Positions 9,407 to 17,540 of a stretch of DNA of 64,000 nt are shown in pieces. The position numbers and the translations under genes are program-made. Location of the stretch: positions 1 through 64,000 of the forward strand of contig NZ_LCZJ02000033.1 of the NCBI RefSeq assembly GCF_001012825.1. The letters are read 5' to 3'. Position 1 is the stretch's first letter; each line of letters starts with the position of its first letter. The DNA comes from Paenibacillus etheri (GTDB taxonomy: Bacteria > Bacillota > Bacilli > Paenibacillales > Paenibacillaceae). The notes under the pieces were generated by a model. The model ran no database searches. It saw only the letters and a list, made by a program, of their open reading frames with translations, and was not told where the DNA came from.

Positions 9407-9468
9407 AGAAAAAACGTTGTCTCCTTTCAAGACGACAACCCTTTCTCATACAAATGAACAGTTCATTT
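9407..9468 (-). promoter_or_regulatory. Palindromic operator plus terminator-like hairpin ahead of mqnC
   Basis: Two elements in the 267-bp gap upstream of mqnC. AAATGAAC-A-GTTCATTT at 9452-9468 is a perfect 8-bp palindrome around one base, the shape of a TetR-type operator. Downstream in mqnC direction, GTTGTC ... GACAAC (9432-9414) is followed by GTTTTTTC, resembling an attenuator. A weak promoter reading (TTTTCA-17-TACGAT) lies just upstream. No TetR gene is in the window. Confidence 0.45.
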
Positions 9469-9535
9469 CCTCATCGTATCACAATCTGAACAGCTTGAAA
9501 AATGCTTTTACATTCTTCGCAAAATCCCATCCAGA

Positions 9536-9566
9536 AGAAAAGCAGCATCGCACTAAGCGATACTGC
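9536..9566 (-). terminator. Intrinsic terminator of the metA-metI operon
   Basis: GCAGTATCGC-TTAG-TGCGATGCTGC followed by TTTTCTT, 50 bp beyond the metI stop codon. Confidence 0.85.
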
Positions 9567-9615
9567 TAGTTATACTCTATTTCTCCACCAACGCTCGATG
9601 GAACATATCTTCCTG

Positions 9616-10788
9616 TTACTCGGACTCAATTTCTGCCCTAGCGGCCTCTAGTGCGTGACCAAGATCGGCAATCAAATCCTCAGCATGTTCAATACCGACG
9701 GAGAAGCGAAGCAAACGATCATCTACACCCACCGCATTTCGAATCTCCAAAGGAATATCAGCATGTGTTTGTACAGCCGGATACGTCATAAGTGACTCTA
9801 CGCCGCCCAGGCTCTCTGCGAATGCAATAAGACGAATATGGCGAAGAAGCGGCTCTACGTATCTGGCATCTTTTAATTTGAAAGAAAAAATACCGGTATT
9901 GCCTGAAGATTGGCGATTCTGGATTTCATGTCCTGGATGATCCGGCAATCCTGGATGGAACACTTCCGCAATCGCTGGATGCTCTAGCAAGTAGTGGGCA
10001 ATCGCTAGTGCATTGCTCTCGTGACGCTCCATACGCAGTGCTAATGTCTTCAAGCCTCTCATCAACTGATAACTATCTGTTGGTCCGAGCACGGCGCCAA
10101 TAGAGTTATGCAGAATAGCTATTTCAGCTGATAATTCTACACCCTTGGATACAATTAGACCTGCCAGCACATCATTATGACCACCCAAATACTTAGTAGC
10201 ACTATGAACTACAATATCCGCACCTAATTCTATTGGCCGTTGGAAGAATGGTGTCAGCAGCGTATTATCTACAATACTAAGTAACCCATGGTGACGTGCC
10301 CAGGTGCACACAGCTTCAATATCCGTGATCATCATCAGTGGATTCGTTGGCGTTTCAATAAATACAGCTTTCGTATTGGGACGACGCGTAGCTTCCAGTG
10401 CATCCAAATCATTCGTGTCTACATAAGAAGCAGTGATTCCAAACTTGGACATAATCCGTTCCAACAAACGATAGGTACCGCCGTAAAGATCCAGCGAAAC
10501 GATCAGATGATCGCCTTGAGCGAACAAGGTAAGAACCGTTTGTATAGCCGCCATCCCTGAGCTACAAGCAAATCCTGCATCTCCAGATTCTAGTTCAGCA
10601 GCAGCATTCTCAAGCACTGAACGGGTCGGACTCTTGGTGCGGCTATAATCAAACCCTGTGCTCTGACCGAGTTTTGGATGACGAAATGCCGTTGCATTAT
10701 AAATCGGAAAATTAATTGCTCCTGTGGCTGGATCTTCTTGAGAACCTATTTGAGCAAGTCTGCTTTCAATCCTAAGTTTGTCATCCAT
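9616..10788 (-). CDS. metI: Cystathionine gamma-synthase / O-acetylhomoserine sulfhydrylase-type PLP enzyme
   Basis: 390 aa, Cys/Met metabolism PLP-dependent family. The PLP lysine is K199 in HSATKYLGGHND; SGMAAIQTVL and ETPTNPLM are family motifs. It is the second gene behind a SAM riboswitch and 36 bp after metA, so it probably acts on O-acetylhomoserine, as Bacillus MetI does with cysteine or sulfide. Sequence alone does not separate the two activities. The start ATG follows TAGGAGGCATTAATC. It ends at a strong terminator. Confidence 0.88.
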   Translation of the reverse strand: MDDKLRIESRLAQIGSQEDPATGAINFPIYNATAFRHPKLGQSTGFDYSRTKSPTRSVLENAAAELESGDAGFACSSGMAAIQTVLTLFAQGDHLIVSLDLYGGTYRLLERIMSKFGITASYVDTNDLDALEATRRPNTKAVFIETPTNPLMMITDIEAVCTWARHHGLLSIVDNTLLTPFFQRPIELGADIVVHSATKYLGGHNDVLAGLIVSKGVELSAEIAILHNSIGAVLGPTDSYQLMRGLKTLALRMERHESNALAIAHYLLEHPAIAEVFHPGLPDHPGHEIQNRQSSGNTGIFSFKLKDARYVEPLLRHIRLIAFAESLGGVESLMTYPAVQTHADIPLEIRNAVGVDDRLLRFSVGIEHAEDLIADLGHALEAARAEIESE

Positions 10789-10824
10789 GATTAATGCCTC
10801 CTAATTTATATTGTAGCGCTTTTA

Positions 10825-11745
10825 TTAATAAACAATGGGGTCGATATCATAAGGCGTTTCTTGATATACATAGTAATTGAGCCAGTTAGAGAATAATAAA
10901 TTGGCATGCGCGCGCCACACTGCTGGAGGTGTACGTTCCGGATCATCTTTAGGGAAGTAATGTTTCGGCAAAGCCATCTCCATCCCTCTTGTCACATCAC
11001 GGTCATATTCCCATTTCAAGGATAGAGGATCATATTCGGAATGTCCGGTCACAAATATTTGTTTACCGTCGTTTGTAGCCACTAGATACATACCAGCTTC
11101 TTCGGATTCCGCCAGAATCTGCAGATCTGGATTATTCTCAATATCTTCACGCGAGACATCGGTATGACGGGAGTGTGGTACATGGAATACCTCGTCAAAG
11201 CCGCGCAACAATTTAATGTTATTTTGATTAATCGTATGAGCGAAGACGCCAAAGCATTTCTCAGGCAATGCCACTTTACGAACACCAAAATGATGATATA
11301 AGCCTGCCTGTGCCGCCCAACAAATATGCATGGTTGAAGTCACATTGTCCTTGCTCCATTCAAAAATCTCTTTTAGTTCTTCCCAATAGGATACTTCCTC
11401 GAACTCCATTTGTTCTACAGGAGCACCTGTAACGATTAAGCCGTCCAAACGACGGTGGCTGATCTCATCAAAGGTTTTGTAAAAGCTCTTCAAATGTTCA
11501 GCAGAAGTATTCTTGGAAATATGGGAACGTGGATGCAGTAAAGTAACATCAACTTGTAGTGGCGAATTTCCAATTAAACGCAGCAATTGAGTCTCTGTCG
11601 TCTCTTTAGTCGGCATGAGGTTCAGAATAGCAATCCGTAGTGGACGGATATCCTGATGGAAAGCCTGACTTTCGTCCATCACAAAAATATTTTCTCCTGA
11701 TAGTACTTCTTTCGCCGGTAAACTGTCGGGAATTTTAATTGGCAT
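10825..11745 (-). CDS. metA: Homoserine O-acyltransferase (acetyl-CoA type by residue 111)
   Basis: 306 aa MetA-family enzyme activating homoserine for methionine synthesis. The catalytic triad is visible: C142 ([10 protein letters not shown]), H235 and E237 (VTGHSEYDP). Residue 111 is glutamate ([10 protein letters not shown]). In the MetA literature Glu111 marks acetyl-CoA users (for example the Bacillus cereus enzyme) and Gly111 succinyl-CoA users, so homoserine O-acetyltransferase is the better call. Start ATG follows TAAGGAGTGGAAAGACA. Transcribed from the SAM-I riboswitch together with metI. Confidence 0.95.
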   Translation of the reverse strand: MPIKIPDSLPAKEVLSGENIFVMDESQAFHQDIRPLRIAILNLMPTKETTETQLLRLIGNSPLQVDVTLLHPRSHISKNTSAEHLKSFYKTFDEISHRRLDGLIVTGAPVEQMEFEEVSYWEELKEIFEWSKDNVTSTMHICWAAQAGLYHHFGVRKVALPEKCFGVFAHTINQNNIKLLRGFDEVFHVPHSRHTDVSREDIENNPDLQILAESEEAGMYLVATNDGKQIFVTGHSEYDPLSLKWEYDRDVTRGMEMALPKHYFPKDDPERTPPAVWRAHANLLFSNWLNYYVYQETPYDIDPIVY

Positions 11746-11805
11746 TGTCTTTCCACTCCTTAGCTGAATTTAGTTGTTTTGCCGCATTGCGGCTTGCTGA
11801 ACAAT

Positions 11806-11992
11806 AAAAAGACCTTCCTCGGAAATCAAGAAAGGTCATATCTACAGTCATATGCGCCTCTCTCATCTGCCAGAATGTTTCTGAAGACGATTTAGGCGTC
11901 AACAGAAATTCCGCAAGAATTAGCACCGTGCGTTTACACGCCGGTTGCCGGGTTTCATAGGGCTAGTCCCTCCACCTGCTCTTGATAAGATT
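11806..11992 (-). promoter_or_regulatory. SAM-I (S-box) riboswitch of metA-metI
   Basis: Read leftward from 11990: CTTATCAAGAGCAGGTGGAG, GGACTAGCCCTATGAAACCC and GGCAACC match the S-box P1/P2/P3 core in order, followed by GGTGCTAATTCTTGC and GGCAGATGAGAGAGG. The expression platform ends in GACCTTTC...GAAGGTC and TTTTTATT (11837-11806), 60 bp before the metA start. High SAM would favour termination. Confidence 0.96.
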
Positions 11993-12098
11993 TAGCTGTA
12001 TTCAATTAAATTACTTTAAAATTCACTTTAAATCATGAACCTCCTTTTCGTCAAGTCCATACAATGCTGAAGAAGCCTCAAAATCACAATAAATTTGC

Positions 12099-12127
12099 TT
12101 GAAAGAGGCATACTCCGTTGTTATACT
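12099..12127 (+). promoter_or_regulatory. Sigma-A promoter for the 42-aa ORF and corA
   Basis: TTGAAA (12099-12104), 17-base spacer, TATACT (12122-12127). It places a start site near 12134, about 40 bp before the small ORF. Confidence 0.75.
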
Positions 12128-12173
12128 AGACAAGTATTTCATACCTGAACGAAAAGAAGAGGTGAGAAGAAGA

Positions 12174-12302
12174 ATGGAAGGCGACCCGAGCTCGCAAATA
12201 AGTGTACAGAATGAGCAACCACACAGGATAATCATCAGCTTGCCGGCGGCGGGAGCAGTTCTTCTTCATGCCCTCGAAACGTCATTTGGCCCTATGTATT
12301 GA
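12174..12302 (+). CDS. Small hypothetical protein or leader peptide upstream of corA
   Basis: 42 aa beginning MEGDPSSQISVQNEQPHRII and ending LETSFGPMY. The ATG at 12174 follows AAGAGGTGAGAAGAAGA, a usable ribosome binding site, and a good promoter lies just upstream. The middle has a mildly hydrophobic stretch (IISLPAAGAVLLHAL). It stops 87 bp before corA, so it could be a leader peptide. I recognise no family. A longer frame from 12099 overlaps the promoter and is unlikely. Confidence 0.45.
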   Translation: MEGDPSSQISVQNEQPHRIIISLPAAGAVLLHALETSFGPMY

Positions 12303-12389
12303 TTGTAACGCCGGCCAAGCTGATTTTTTCCCCTGTGCTTAATTTAGCAGTCCCTAGTGAAGACCTGGGGATAGGAGGAGTGAAATCAG

Positions 12390-13325
12390 ATGAAAATCCG
12401 ACTGGTAAATGCAGGGGTTTTTACACCTATTGATGAAATTGATGAAACACTAACACCCCCAACGGAAGGGTTCTATTGGATTGACGCCGATGTAGAGGAT
12501 TTAGAGCTGCTTCAGCCTTTGTTCAACCTGCATGATCTTGCTGTTGAGGATTGCCTTAGCGAAGAGGATCAGCGTCCGAAGATCGAAATATACGAAAGTC
12601 ACTACTTTATAGTTGTAAATAGCATCCGCTTTGATGATGAAGAAATTTTCCTGCGGGCGCTCAATGTATTCCTTGGAAGACATTACATCATCACTGTCAC
12701 GAAACAAAAGATCAATGAACTACGAATCCTGAAGCCTATGCTCTGGGAGCAAGAAGTAAGTGAACCGGATATGTTCCTTTACTTACTAATTGACCTTGTC
12801 GTGGATAACTATTTCTCCGTCGGCGACCGGATTGAAGCTCGGATTGAGAAGCTGGAAGAAGATATCCTCATGCATACCAAGAAGTCACATCTCAGTGAAA
12901 TTATCGGTCTGCGAAGTGAAATTTTATGGTTGAAGAAAATGCTGGGACCACAAAAAGAAGTGATCAATACCCTAAACAAAAAAGACCTCCGTCTGATTGA
13001 TGATCAGCTGCAGAAATATTTTAGCGACATTTATGAAAATGCGGTTAAAATATCTGAAACCTTTGAGACGTATCGCGATCTCATGGGCAACTTACGAGAG
13101 GCATACCAATCCAGTATCGCCAACCGAGCGAATGAAATTATGAGAGTGTTTACTGCGATCACAACAATATTCATGCCCCTGACCGTAATTACCGGAATCT
13201 ACGGTATGAACTTTGATCATATGCCCGAGCTTCATACGAAATACGGCTATTATGGCGTTATAGGCGTCATGCTGACCTTAGGCTGTGGGATGCTGTATGT
13301 TTTCCGCAAGAAGGAATGGCTATGA
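12390..13325 (+). CDS. corA: CorA-family divalent cation (Mg2+/Co2+) transporter
   Basis: 311 aa. A large soluble N-terminal domain (1-about 245, ending in long helices such as RIEARIEKLEEDILMH) is followed by two C-terminal membrane helices (about 252-271 and 288-306). The selectivity motif Y-G-M-N at 271-274 (GIYGMNFDHMPE) is the CorA signature, here followed by MPEL rather than the more usual MPEL/MPEF variants within family range. The basic end RKKEWL is also typical. Good site AGGAGGAGTGAAATCAG before the ATG. It ends in an intrinsic terminator. Confidence 0.93.
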   Translation: MKIRLVNAGVFTPIDEIDETLTPPTEGFYWIDADVEDLELLQPLFNLHDLAVEDCLSEEDQRPKIEIYESHYFIVVNSIRFDDEEIFLRALNVFLGRHYIITVTKQKINELRILKPMLWEQEVSEPDMFLYLLIDLVVDNYFSVGDRIEARIEKLEEDILMHTKKSHLSEIIGLRSEILWLKKMLGPQKEVINTLNKKDLRLIDDQLQKYFSDIYENAVKISETFETYRDLMGNLREAYQSSIANRANEIMRVFTAITTIFMPLTVITGIYGMNFDHMPELHTKYGYYGVIGVMLTLGCGMLYVFRKKEWL

Positions 13326-13347
13326 AACGAATCGGACGAATAAGCAA

Positions 13348-13394
13348 GACGAAGGCCCTGTAACCGTAAGGTATAAGGAAGCCTTCGTCTTTTT
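13348..13394 (+). terminator. Intrinsic terminator of corA
   Basis: GACGAAGGC ... GCCTTCGTC perfect 9-bp stem with a loop of about 24 bases, then TTTTT. Confidence 0.8.
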
Positions 13395-13408
13395 GGTATG
13401 CGAAAATT

Positions 13409-14431
13409 TTAAAAACTGGTCGCCATGCCCACTTTATGCGTTTGCTCTCGACGGAAACGAATGCGGATCAACCGCAGACGCTCATAATAAACATCCAATC
13501 CTTCAGCAGCGGATAAATCTTCACCATACACCTTATGGAGCACCGGTTTTAGGAAAAGATCCCCGAGCTCCACGTAGGCATTCCATACCGCTTCCTGCTC
13601 ATTCTGCGGCATATTGCCAAGCTCTACATGGATCAGCTTCTCCACGGAATAACCTTCTCTTTCTAGTTCCTCTACCGCTTCAATCAATTCACGCCGGTTT
13701 ACTCCACTATTCACTTTAAGCTGTTCCAACCCTAGCCCATTCTCGATACCCTGTAGCAGAATCCGCCGTAAGCGCAGTCGTTCTAGCTGTTTCTTATATT
13801 TGACCTCTTTCTGTTTATAAAGCCAAGATATAAAAGACTCCTCTTCGATTACTTCATGAACCCAATTTAGAGGAAAGGAATGTTCCCTTGCCGCTGCAGT
13901 AGTTATAGCCAGCCAATCGGCTCCAAACTGTGCTATCTTACCTTCTCCTACACCTGGAATTTGCAGCAGCTCCTCTGGCGTATGCGGCAGAAATGTGCTT
14001 AACAAGCGCAATAGACGATTGCTGGCGAGAATATAAGGCGCCTTCCGTTCACTCGAAGCCTTACCACGGCGCCAAGCACATAACTCCTCATAAACAATTT
14101 CATTCCCATGATGTTCGCTGTAATATTGAAGCTTCAGCTGTTCCTGATTACGTCCAGTAAGACTATCCTCCTCGTGGAATATCCCATCTATTAAGGGTCG
14201 ATAGCCATCTCCCATCTTCACCGCTAGCTCATGCCTGTATACACAGAGCATTTCATTCCAAGATCCACCTTCATACCATAAATTCTCGATGTAATTCTCC
14301 CCTCCTGAGAAATCACGCCAGCCCAAACTCCAGATCCCCTCTTCCTCTCCAATCCACAGCTGGGCGTACACCTCTTGATCCACTCCAGATATTCTGGATA
14401 AACGGTTCATAAATACAATTTGCATATTCAT
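13409..14431 (-). CDS. HRDC-domain protein, function unknown
   Basis: 340 aa. The middle carries an HRDC domain (about 112-188: VYEELCAWRRGKASSER...ILASNRLLRLLSTFLP...LLQIPGVGEGKIAQFGADWL), a nucleic-acid-binding module of RecQ helicases and RNase D. No helicase motor or nuclease motif is present. Around 210-270 a basic helical stretch followed by a winged-helix-like segment (LGLEQLKVNSGVNRRELIEAV) resembles the RecQ-associated HTH. It may bind DNA as an accessory factor. Two possible ATGs (14431 and 14425) share one ribosome binding site; I keep the first. Confidence 0.7.
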   Translation of the reverse strand: MNMQIVFMNRLSRISGVDQEVYAQLWIGEEEGIWSLGWRDFSGGENYIENLWYEGGSWNEMLCVYRHELAVKMGDGYRPLIDGIFHEEDSLTGRNQEQLKLQYYSEHHGNEIVYEELCAWRRGKASSERKAPYILASNRLLRLLSTFLPHTPEELLQIPGVGEGKIAQFGADWLAITTAAAREHSFPLNWVHEVIEEESFISWLYKQKEVKYKKQLERLRLRRILLQGIENGLGLEQLKVNSGVNRRELIEAVEELEREGYSVEKLIHVELGNMPQNEQEAVWNAYVELGDLFLKPVLHKVYGEDLSAAEGLDVYYERLRLIRIRFRREQTHKVGMATSF

Positions 14432-14526
14432 CCCTACCTTTCTCAGCTTACAGCAAGCACAATAACCTCCCGGGAAGAGCCTCCTTCGGAGCGAACAAAT
14501 CCTTTCTCAATCAGACCCCGAAACGC

Positions 14527-14565
14527 AAAAAAGCACCTCTCTCACGATAAACGTGAAAGAGGTGC
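14527..14565 (-). terminator. Intrinsic terminator of the ROK kinase gene
   Basis: GCACCTCTTTCACG-TTTAT-CGTGAGAGAGGTGC followed by TTTTTTGCG on the minus strand. Confidence 0.9.
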
Positions 14566-14636
14566 TCCCTCATTAAATGCTATACTGTTAGATCCTAGAA
14601 TACCATATATTACCGAACAGTCAATGTCTTTTTATA

Positions 14637-15518
14637 CTAGCTTCTAGCTAGAGCTAATGTAGCCAATCCAATCGCTCCAGCAAGCCCTGCATTGTCTCCA
14701 AGACCTGGTGACACCACATAATTATCGATGTCGACATTAAGCGATGGATGCTGAACATATCCGCTCAATAGCTCTTGCAGCTTAGTACGAATTAACGGGA
14801 ACAGGTGGCTTTGCTTCATAACACCACCGCCCATTACGATTTTTTGAGGAGACAGAATCAGTACATAATTCATGAGTGCATGCGCGAGATAGTGAGCTTC
14901 CATCTCCCATGCCGGATGGTCCACTGGTAGCTCTCCTGCCGGTTGTCCCCAGCGTTTGCCGATACCCGGCCCTGCGGCTAATCCTTCAAGACAATCACCA
15001 TGATATGGACAGTAACCCTCAAACGTATCCTCTGGATGTCTACGAACTAGAATATGTCCCATCTCAGGATGTGACAATCCATGAACCATCTGGCCGCCAA
15101 CAACTGCTCCTGCCCCAATGCCTGTCCCAACCGTAATATAAAGACAGCTGTCCAGACCTTTAGCCGCTCCCCATTTACTCTCCGCAAGCGCTGCACCATT
15201 CACATCGGTGTCAAAGCCGATCGGAACGTTAAATTGCTCAGCCATTGTGCCTACCAGATTATATTGTCCCCAGTGAGGTTTTGGTGTCGTTGTTATGTAA
15301 CCATAAGTAGGGCTGTCCAGCACGGGATCAATCGGTCCAAAAGATCCGATTCCGAATGCTTCTACATTTTTCTCTTTAAAATAGTCTATTACTAGTCCCA
15401 TCGTTTCTTCCGGTGTTGTCGTCGGAAAGCTAACTCGGTCAACAATGGTACCGTCCTCATAACCAATCCCACATACAAACTTTGTTCCGCCTGCTTCAAT
15501 CGCTCCCAATAGCTTCAC
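14637..15518 (-). CDS. ROK-family fructokinase / sugar kinase
   Basis: 293 aa from the GTG at 15518, chosen because AAAGGGAG lies nine bases ahead; a longer frame has no such site. It phosphorylates a hexose with ATP. MKLLGAIEAGGTKFVCGIG is the N-terminal phosphate loop, TDVNGAALAESKWG and VGTGIGAGAV follow, and HPEMGHILVRRHP plus GYCPYHGDCLEG supply the ROK zinc site. Strong overall resemblance to Bacillus GmuE/YdhR fructokinases. The true substrate (fructose, mannose or glucose) cannot be fixed. It is a single gene with its own terminator. Confidence 0.87.
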   Translation of the reverse strand: MKLLGAIEAGGTKFVCGIGYEDGTIVDRVSFPTTTPEETMGLVIDYFKEKNVEAFGIGSFGPIDPVLDSPTYGYITTTPKPHWGQYNLVGTMAEQFNVPIGFDTDVNGAALAESKWGAAKGLDSCLYITVGTGIGAGAVVGGQMVHGLSHPEMGHILVRRHPEDTFEGYCPYHGDCLEGLAAGPGIGKRWGQPAGELPVDHPAWEMEAHYLAHALMNYVLILSPQKIVMGGGVMKQSHLFPLIRTKLQELLSGYVQHPSLNVDIDNYVVSPGLGDNAGLAGAIGLATLALARS

Positions 15519-15610
15519 AGCAATTATCTCCCTTTCTCTAGTTAGAAGTTGATACATTAAAAAAAGCAATCATCAGCCCTAATTATACGTTGAATGAAGC
15601 GCTATCACAA

Positions 15611-15704
15611 CAAGTATAAACGCCTTCGGTGTCCTTATAAGGACGGTAAGCGTTTAAGCGAGAAATATAAGGTATAGCGTGAAACTTATACGTTCTTATA
15701 TTTT
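15611..15704. repeat. Interspersed palindromic repeat, family 1, copy A
   Basis: Begins CAAGTATAAACGCCTTCGGT, includes the self-complementary GTCCTTATAAGGAC and the shared block GGACGGTAAGCGTTTAAGCG, and ends in an imperfect hairpin AAATATAAG...CTTATATTT. About 85% identical by eye to copy B at 29901-29996. It sits between the ROK kinase promoter region and the exonuclease terminator. Confidence 0.85.
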
Positions 15705-15705
15705 A

Positions 15706-15742
15706 ACAAAACACCCTCCATGCATCTTTGCATGAAGGGTGT
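15706..15742 (-). terminator. Intrinsic terminator of the exonuclease gene
   Basis: ACACCCTTCATGCA...TGCATGGAGGGTGT followed by TTTGTT on the minus strand; it abuts repeat copy A. Confidence 0.85.
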
Positions 15743-15748
15743 CTGATC

Positions 15749-16675
15749 TTAACCCAAATCACCTAACTCAATCTGTACGATTCCACGTTCGTCTTGCACC
15801 TCAGCGATCAAATGCATCAAGCTGCCGAACTCCAGCTCTTGAAATTTGCGTGCAGCTGTTTCCCGCTGTAGTTGCCACAAGGCTTCTGTCAGCTCGCAGA
15901 CCACTGGTACATCGCAACGGATTTCAGCTAACTCTCGCGATAAATGCAGCATATCCAGATCTGCTTCGATTTTGGTACGCACACCTTTAGGGAGCAGATG
16001 CAGATTCTCAATTACACCTTCAACTGTACTGTATTCAGTCAGCAGCTTCAGCGCAGTCTTCTCACCAATCCCTTTTACGCCGGGATAATTATCACTGGTA
16101 TCGCCCATAAAGCCTTTCAGGTCAATCACCTGTCTAGGGGTTAGACCCTTTTCCTCCAGCAATTCTGCAAGGTCATACACTTTATAGTTAGAGCGTCCCT
16201 TTTTCATAATGACGACTTTAACATTCTCATCAATGAGCTGAAGCATATCATGGTCACCCGTCAAAATATATACCTCAGAATTTTCACTGTAACAAGAAGC
16301 CAGCGTACCAATGCAATCATCCGCTTCGTAGCCAGCAAGTCCGATATTCGGCACTCCAAGCTCAGCTACTACATCTTTTACTAGATCGAACTGTGGAATC
16401 AGCTCTAACGGCGCTTCAATCCGATTCGATTTGTACCCATCGTATTTCTCGGTGCGGAACGTTCCTTTGCCCATATCCCAGCAGCATACGACGTGAGAAG
16501 GCTCGAATGTACTTACTGCATCGAAAAAATACTGTAAAAAACCATAAACCGCATTCGTCGGCAATCCAGCTTTTGTCTTGCGAATATATCCTCCATAAGA
16601 GGTCGCATAAAAGGCCCGGAACAGCAGAGCCATTCCATCTACAAGCATTACACGGCCCGTTGTTTCTGCTCTCAT
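15749..16675 (-). CDS. 5'-3' exonuclease (PolA N-terminal / ExoIX-like)
   Basis: 308 aa FEN-type nuclease without a polymerase part. The PIN-like acidic residues are in MLVDGMALLFRAFY, AGYEADDCIGTLA and LTGDHDMLQL, with GFMGDTSDNYPGVKGIGEKTALKLL as the helix-hairpin-helix (H3TH) DNA-binding region. It resembles Bacillus YpcP, which helps remove RNA primers and flaps. Start ATG behind AAGGGAGAGGTTTATAC. The gene is bracketed by two same-orientation copies of repeat family 1 (15611 and 16826). Confidence 0.9.
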   Translation of the reverse strand: MRAETTGRVMLVDGMALLFRAFYATSYGGYIRKTKAGLPTNAVYGFLQYFFDAVSTFEPSHVVCCWDMGKGTFRTEKYDGYKSNRIEAPLELIPQFDLVKDVVAELGVPNIGLAGYEADDCIGTLASCYSENSEVYILTGDHDMLQLIDENVKVVIMKKGRSNYKVYDLAELLEEKGLTPRQVIDLKGFMGDTSDNYPGVKGIGEKTALKLLTEYSTVEGVIENLHLLPKGVRTKIEADLDMLHLSRELAEIRCDVPVVCELTEALWQLQRETAARKFQELEFGSLMHLIAEVQDERGIVQIELGDLG

Positions 16676-16825
16676 GTATAAACCTCTCCCTTAAACGTTC
16701 GTTGTATTTATATTTAGCACTTGTACGTGCTATTGCACAAAGAGTATTCTATCAGAAAATACTTGATCTGATAAGGGATCATAAAGTTACACATATGGGA
16801 GCTTATTCTTATCCATTCAATTTAA

Positions 16826-16900
16826 CGAGTAAAAACACCATCGGTCCCCTTGTAAGGACGGTAAGCTTAAGCGAGAAATATAAGTATATTATAGAATCAT
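16826..16900. repeat. Interspersed palindromic repeat, family 1, decayed copy C
   Basis: Shares CTTGTAAGGACGGTAAGC and TTAAGCGAGAAATATAAG with copies A and B, but CGCCTTCGG has become CACCATCGG and the right-hand arm of the terminal hairpin is lost. It fills most of the 307-bp gap between the exonuclease and ArsC-like genes; the remainder holds only AT-rich sequence and the terminator at 16928. Confidence 0.7.
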
Positions 16901-16927
16901 GGTCTTTTGTAATTTTGCTAGATATCC

Positions 16928-16973
16928 AAAAAAGGATGTCACAACAGCCATGAAATGACTGCTGGGACATCCC
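16928..16973 (-). terminator. Intrinsic terminator of the ArsC-like gene
   Basis: GGATGTCCCAGCAG...CTGTTGTGACATCC then TTTTTTGG on the minus strand, 10 bp past the stop. Confidence 0.88.
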
Positions 16974-16982
16974 TTTACGAAA

Positions 16983-17360
16983 TTATGCCTTGGAAGAAGT
17001 ATTAGTCCAAGCTTCAGCATACTGCTCTTCCTTAAAGCCTACGGTAACCTTATTGCCATCAGTGACAATCGGACGTTTATTTAGCATGCCATGGTTCGCG
17101 AGCAGCTCAAGTTTCTCCTGCTCACTAAGCTGTGCCATTTTGTCCTTAAGACCCAGCGCTTTATAGACTTCACCGCTTGTATTAAAAAACTTTTTCAGTT
17201 CAAGACCGCTATTGGCCAGCAATTCACGCAGTTCCTCAACGGTAGGTGGCTGTTCTGCGATGTGCTGAAGCTCAAGCTCATGACCTTGAGCTTGCAGCCA
17301 CTTCACTGCGCTGCGGCAGGTGCTGCATTTTGGATATTGATATACTTTTAGTTTGCTCAT
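16983..17360 (-). CDS. Spx/ArsC-family thioredoxin-fold protein (YusI/YffB-like)
   Basis: 125 aa. A C12-S-T-C15 motif follows the first strand (YQYPKCSTCRSAVKWL), and KRPIVTDGNKVTVGFKEEQY near the end is the ArsC/Spx C-terminal signature. The family includes glutaredoxin-type arsenate reductases and the RNA-polymerase-binding Spx. The double-Cys motif and the lack of neighbouring ars genes point to a housekeeping redox protein like YusI, not arsenic resistance. Start ATG behind AAAGGAGCACAAC. Confidence 0.85.
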   Translation of the reverse strand: MSKLKVYQYPKCSTCRSAVKWLQAQGHELELQHIAEQPPTVEELRELLANSGLELKKFFNTSGEVYKALGLKDKMAQLSEQEKLELLANHGMLNKRPIVTDGNKVTVGFKEEQYAEAWTNTSSKA

Positions 17361-17410
17361 GTTGTGCTCCTTTAATGGTAGTGATGAGTGCGCTACGCTG
17401 GCAAATTATT

Positions 17411-17500
17411 CTTCCGATCGCTGTTATCCTCAGATTTCTTGATTTAGTGCGCTTGTTGCGGATGAAATCTGAGGATAAAGGCGAACACTCCGTTTCTCCA
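17411..17500. repeat. Interspersed palindromic repeat, family 2, copy 1
   Basis: CTTCCGATCGCTGTTATCCT opens the element. TTATCCTCAGATTTC (17424-17438) and GAAATCTGAGGATAA (17464-17478) form a perfect 15-bp inverted repeat enclosing GCGCTTGTTGCG. AAAGGCGAAC follows. The same element, at the same internal spacing, recurs at 34911-35006. It fills the gap between the ArsC-like gene and the pseudouridine synthase. Confidence 0.88.
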
Positions 17501-17540
17501 GAACCAATTCGCCCTCTCCGCTAACATCACTAAAATAATT

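Noticed and set aside
12030-12060. AAAAGGAGGTTC-ATG-ATT-TAA upstream of the SAM riboswitch
   Set aside because: A strong site but only a two-codon frame, and its place relative to the metA transcript start is unknown; probably chance.
16983-17360. Arsenate reductase for arsenic resistance
   Set aside because: No arsR, arsB or acr3 neighbours, and the CSTC motif fits YusI/Spx-like proteins better.
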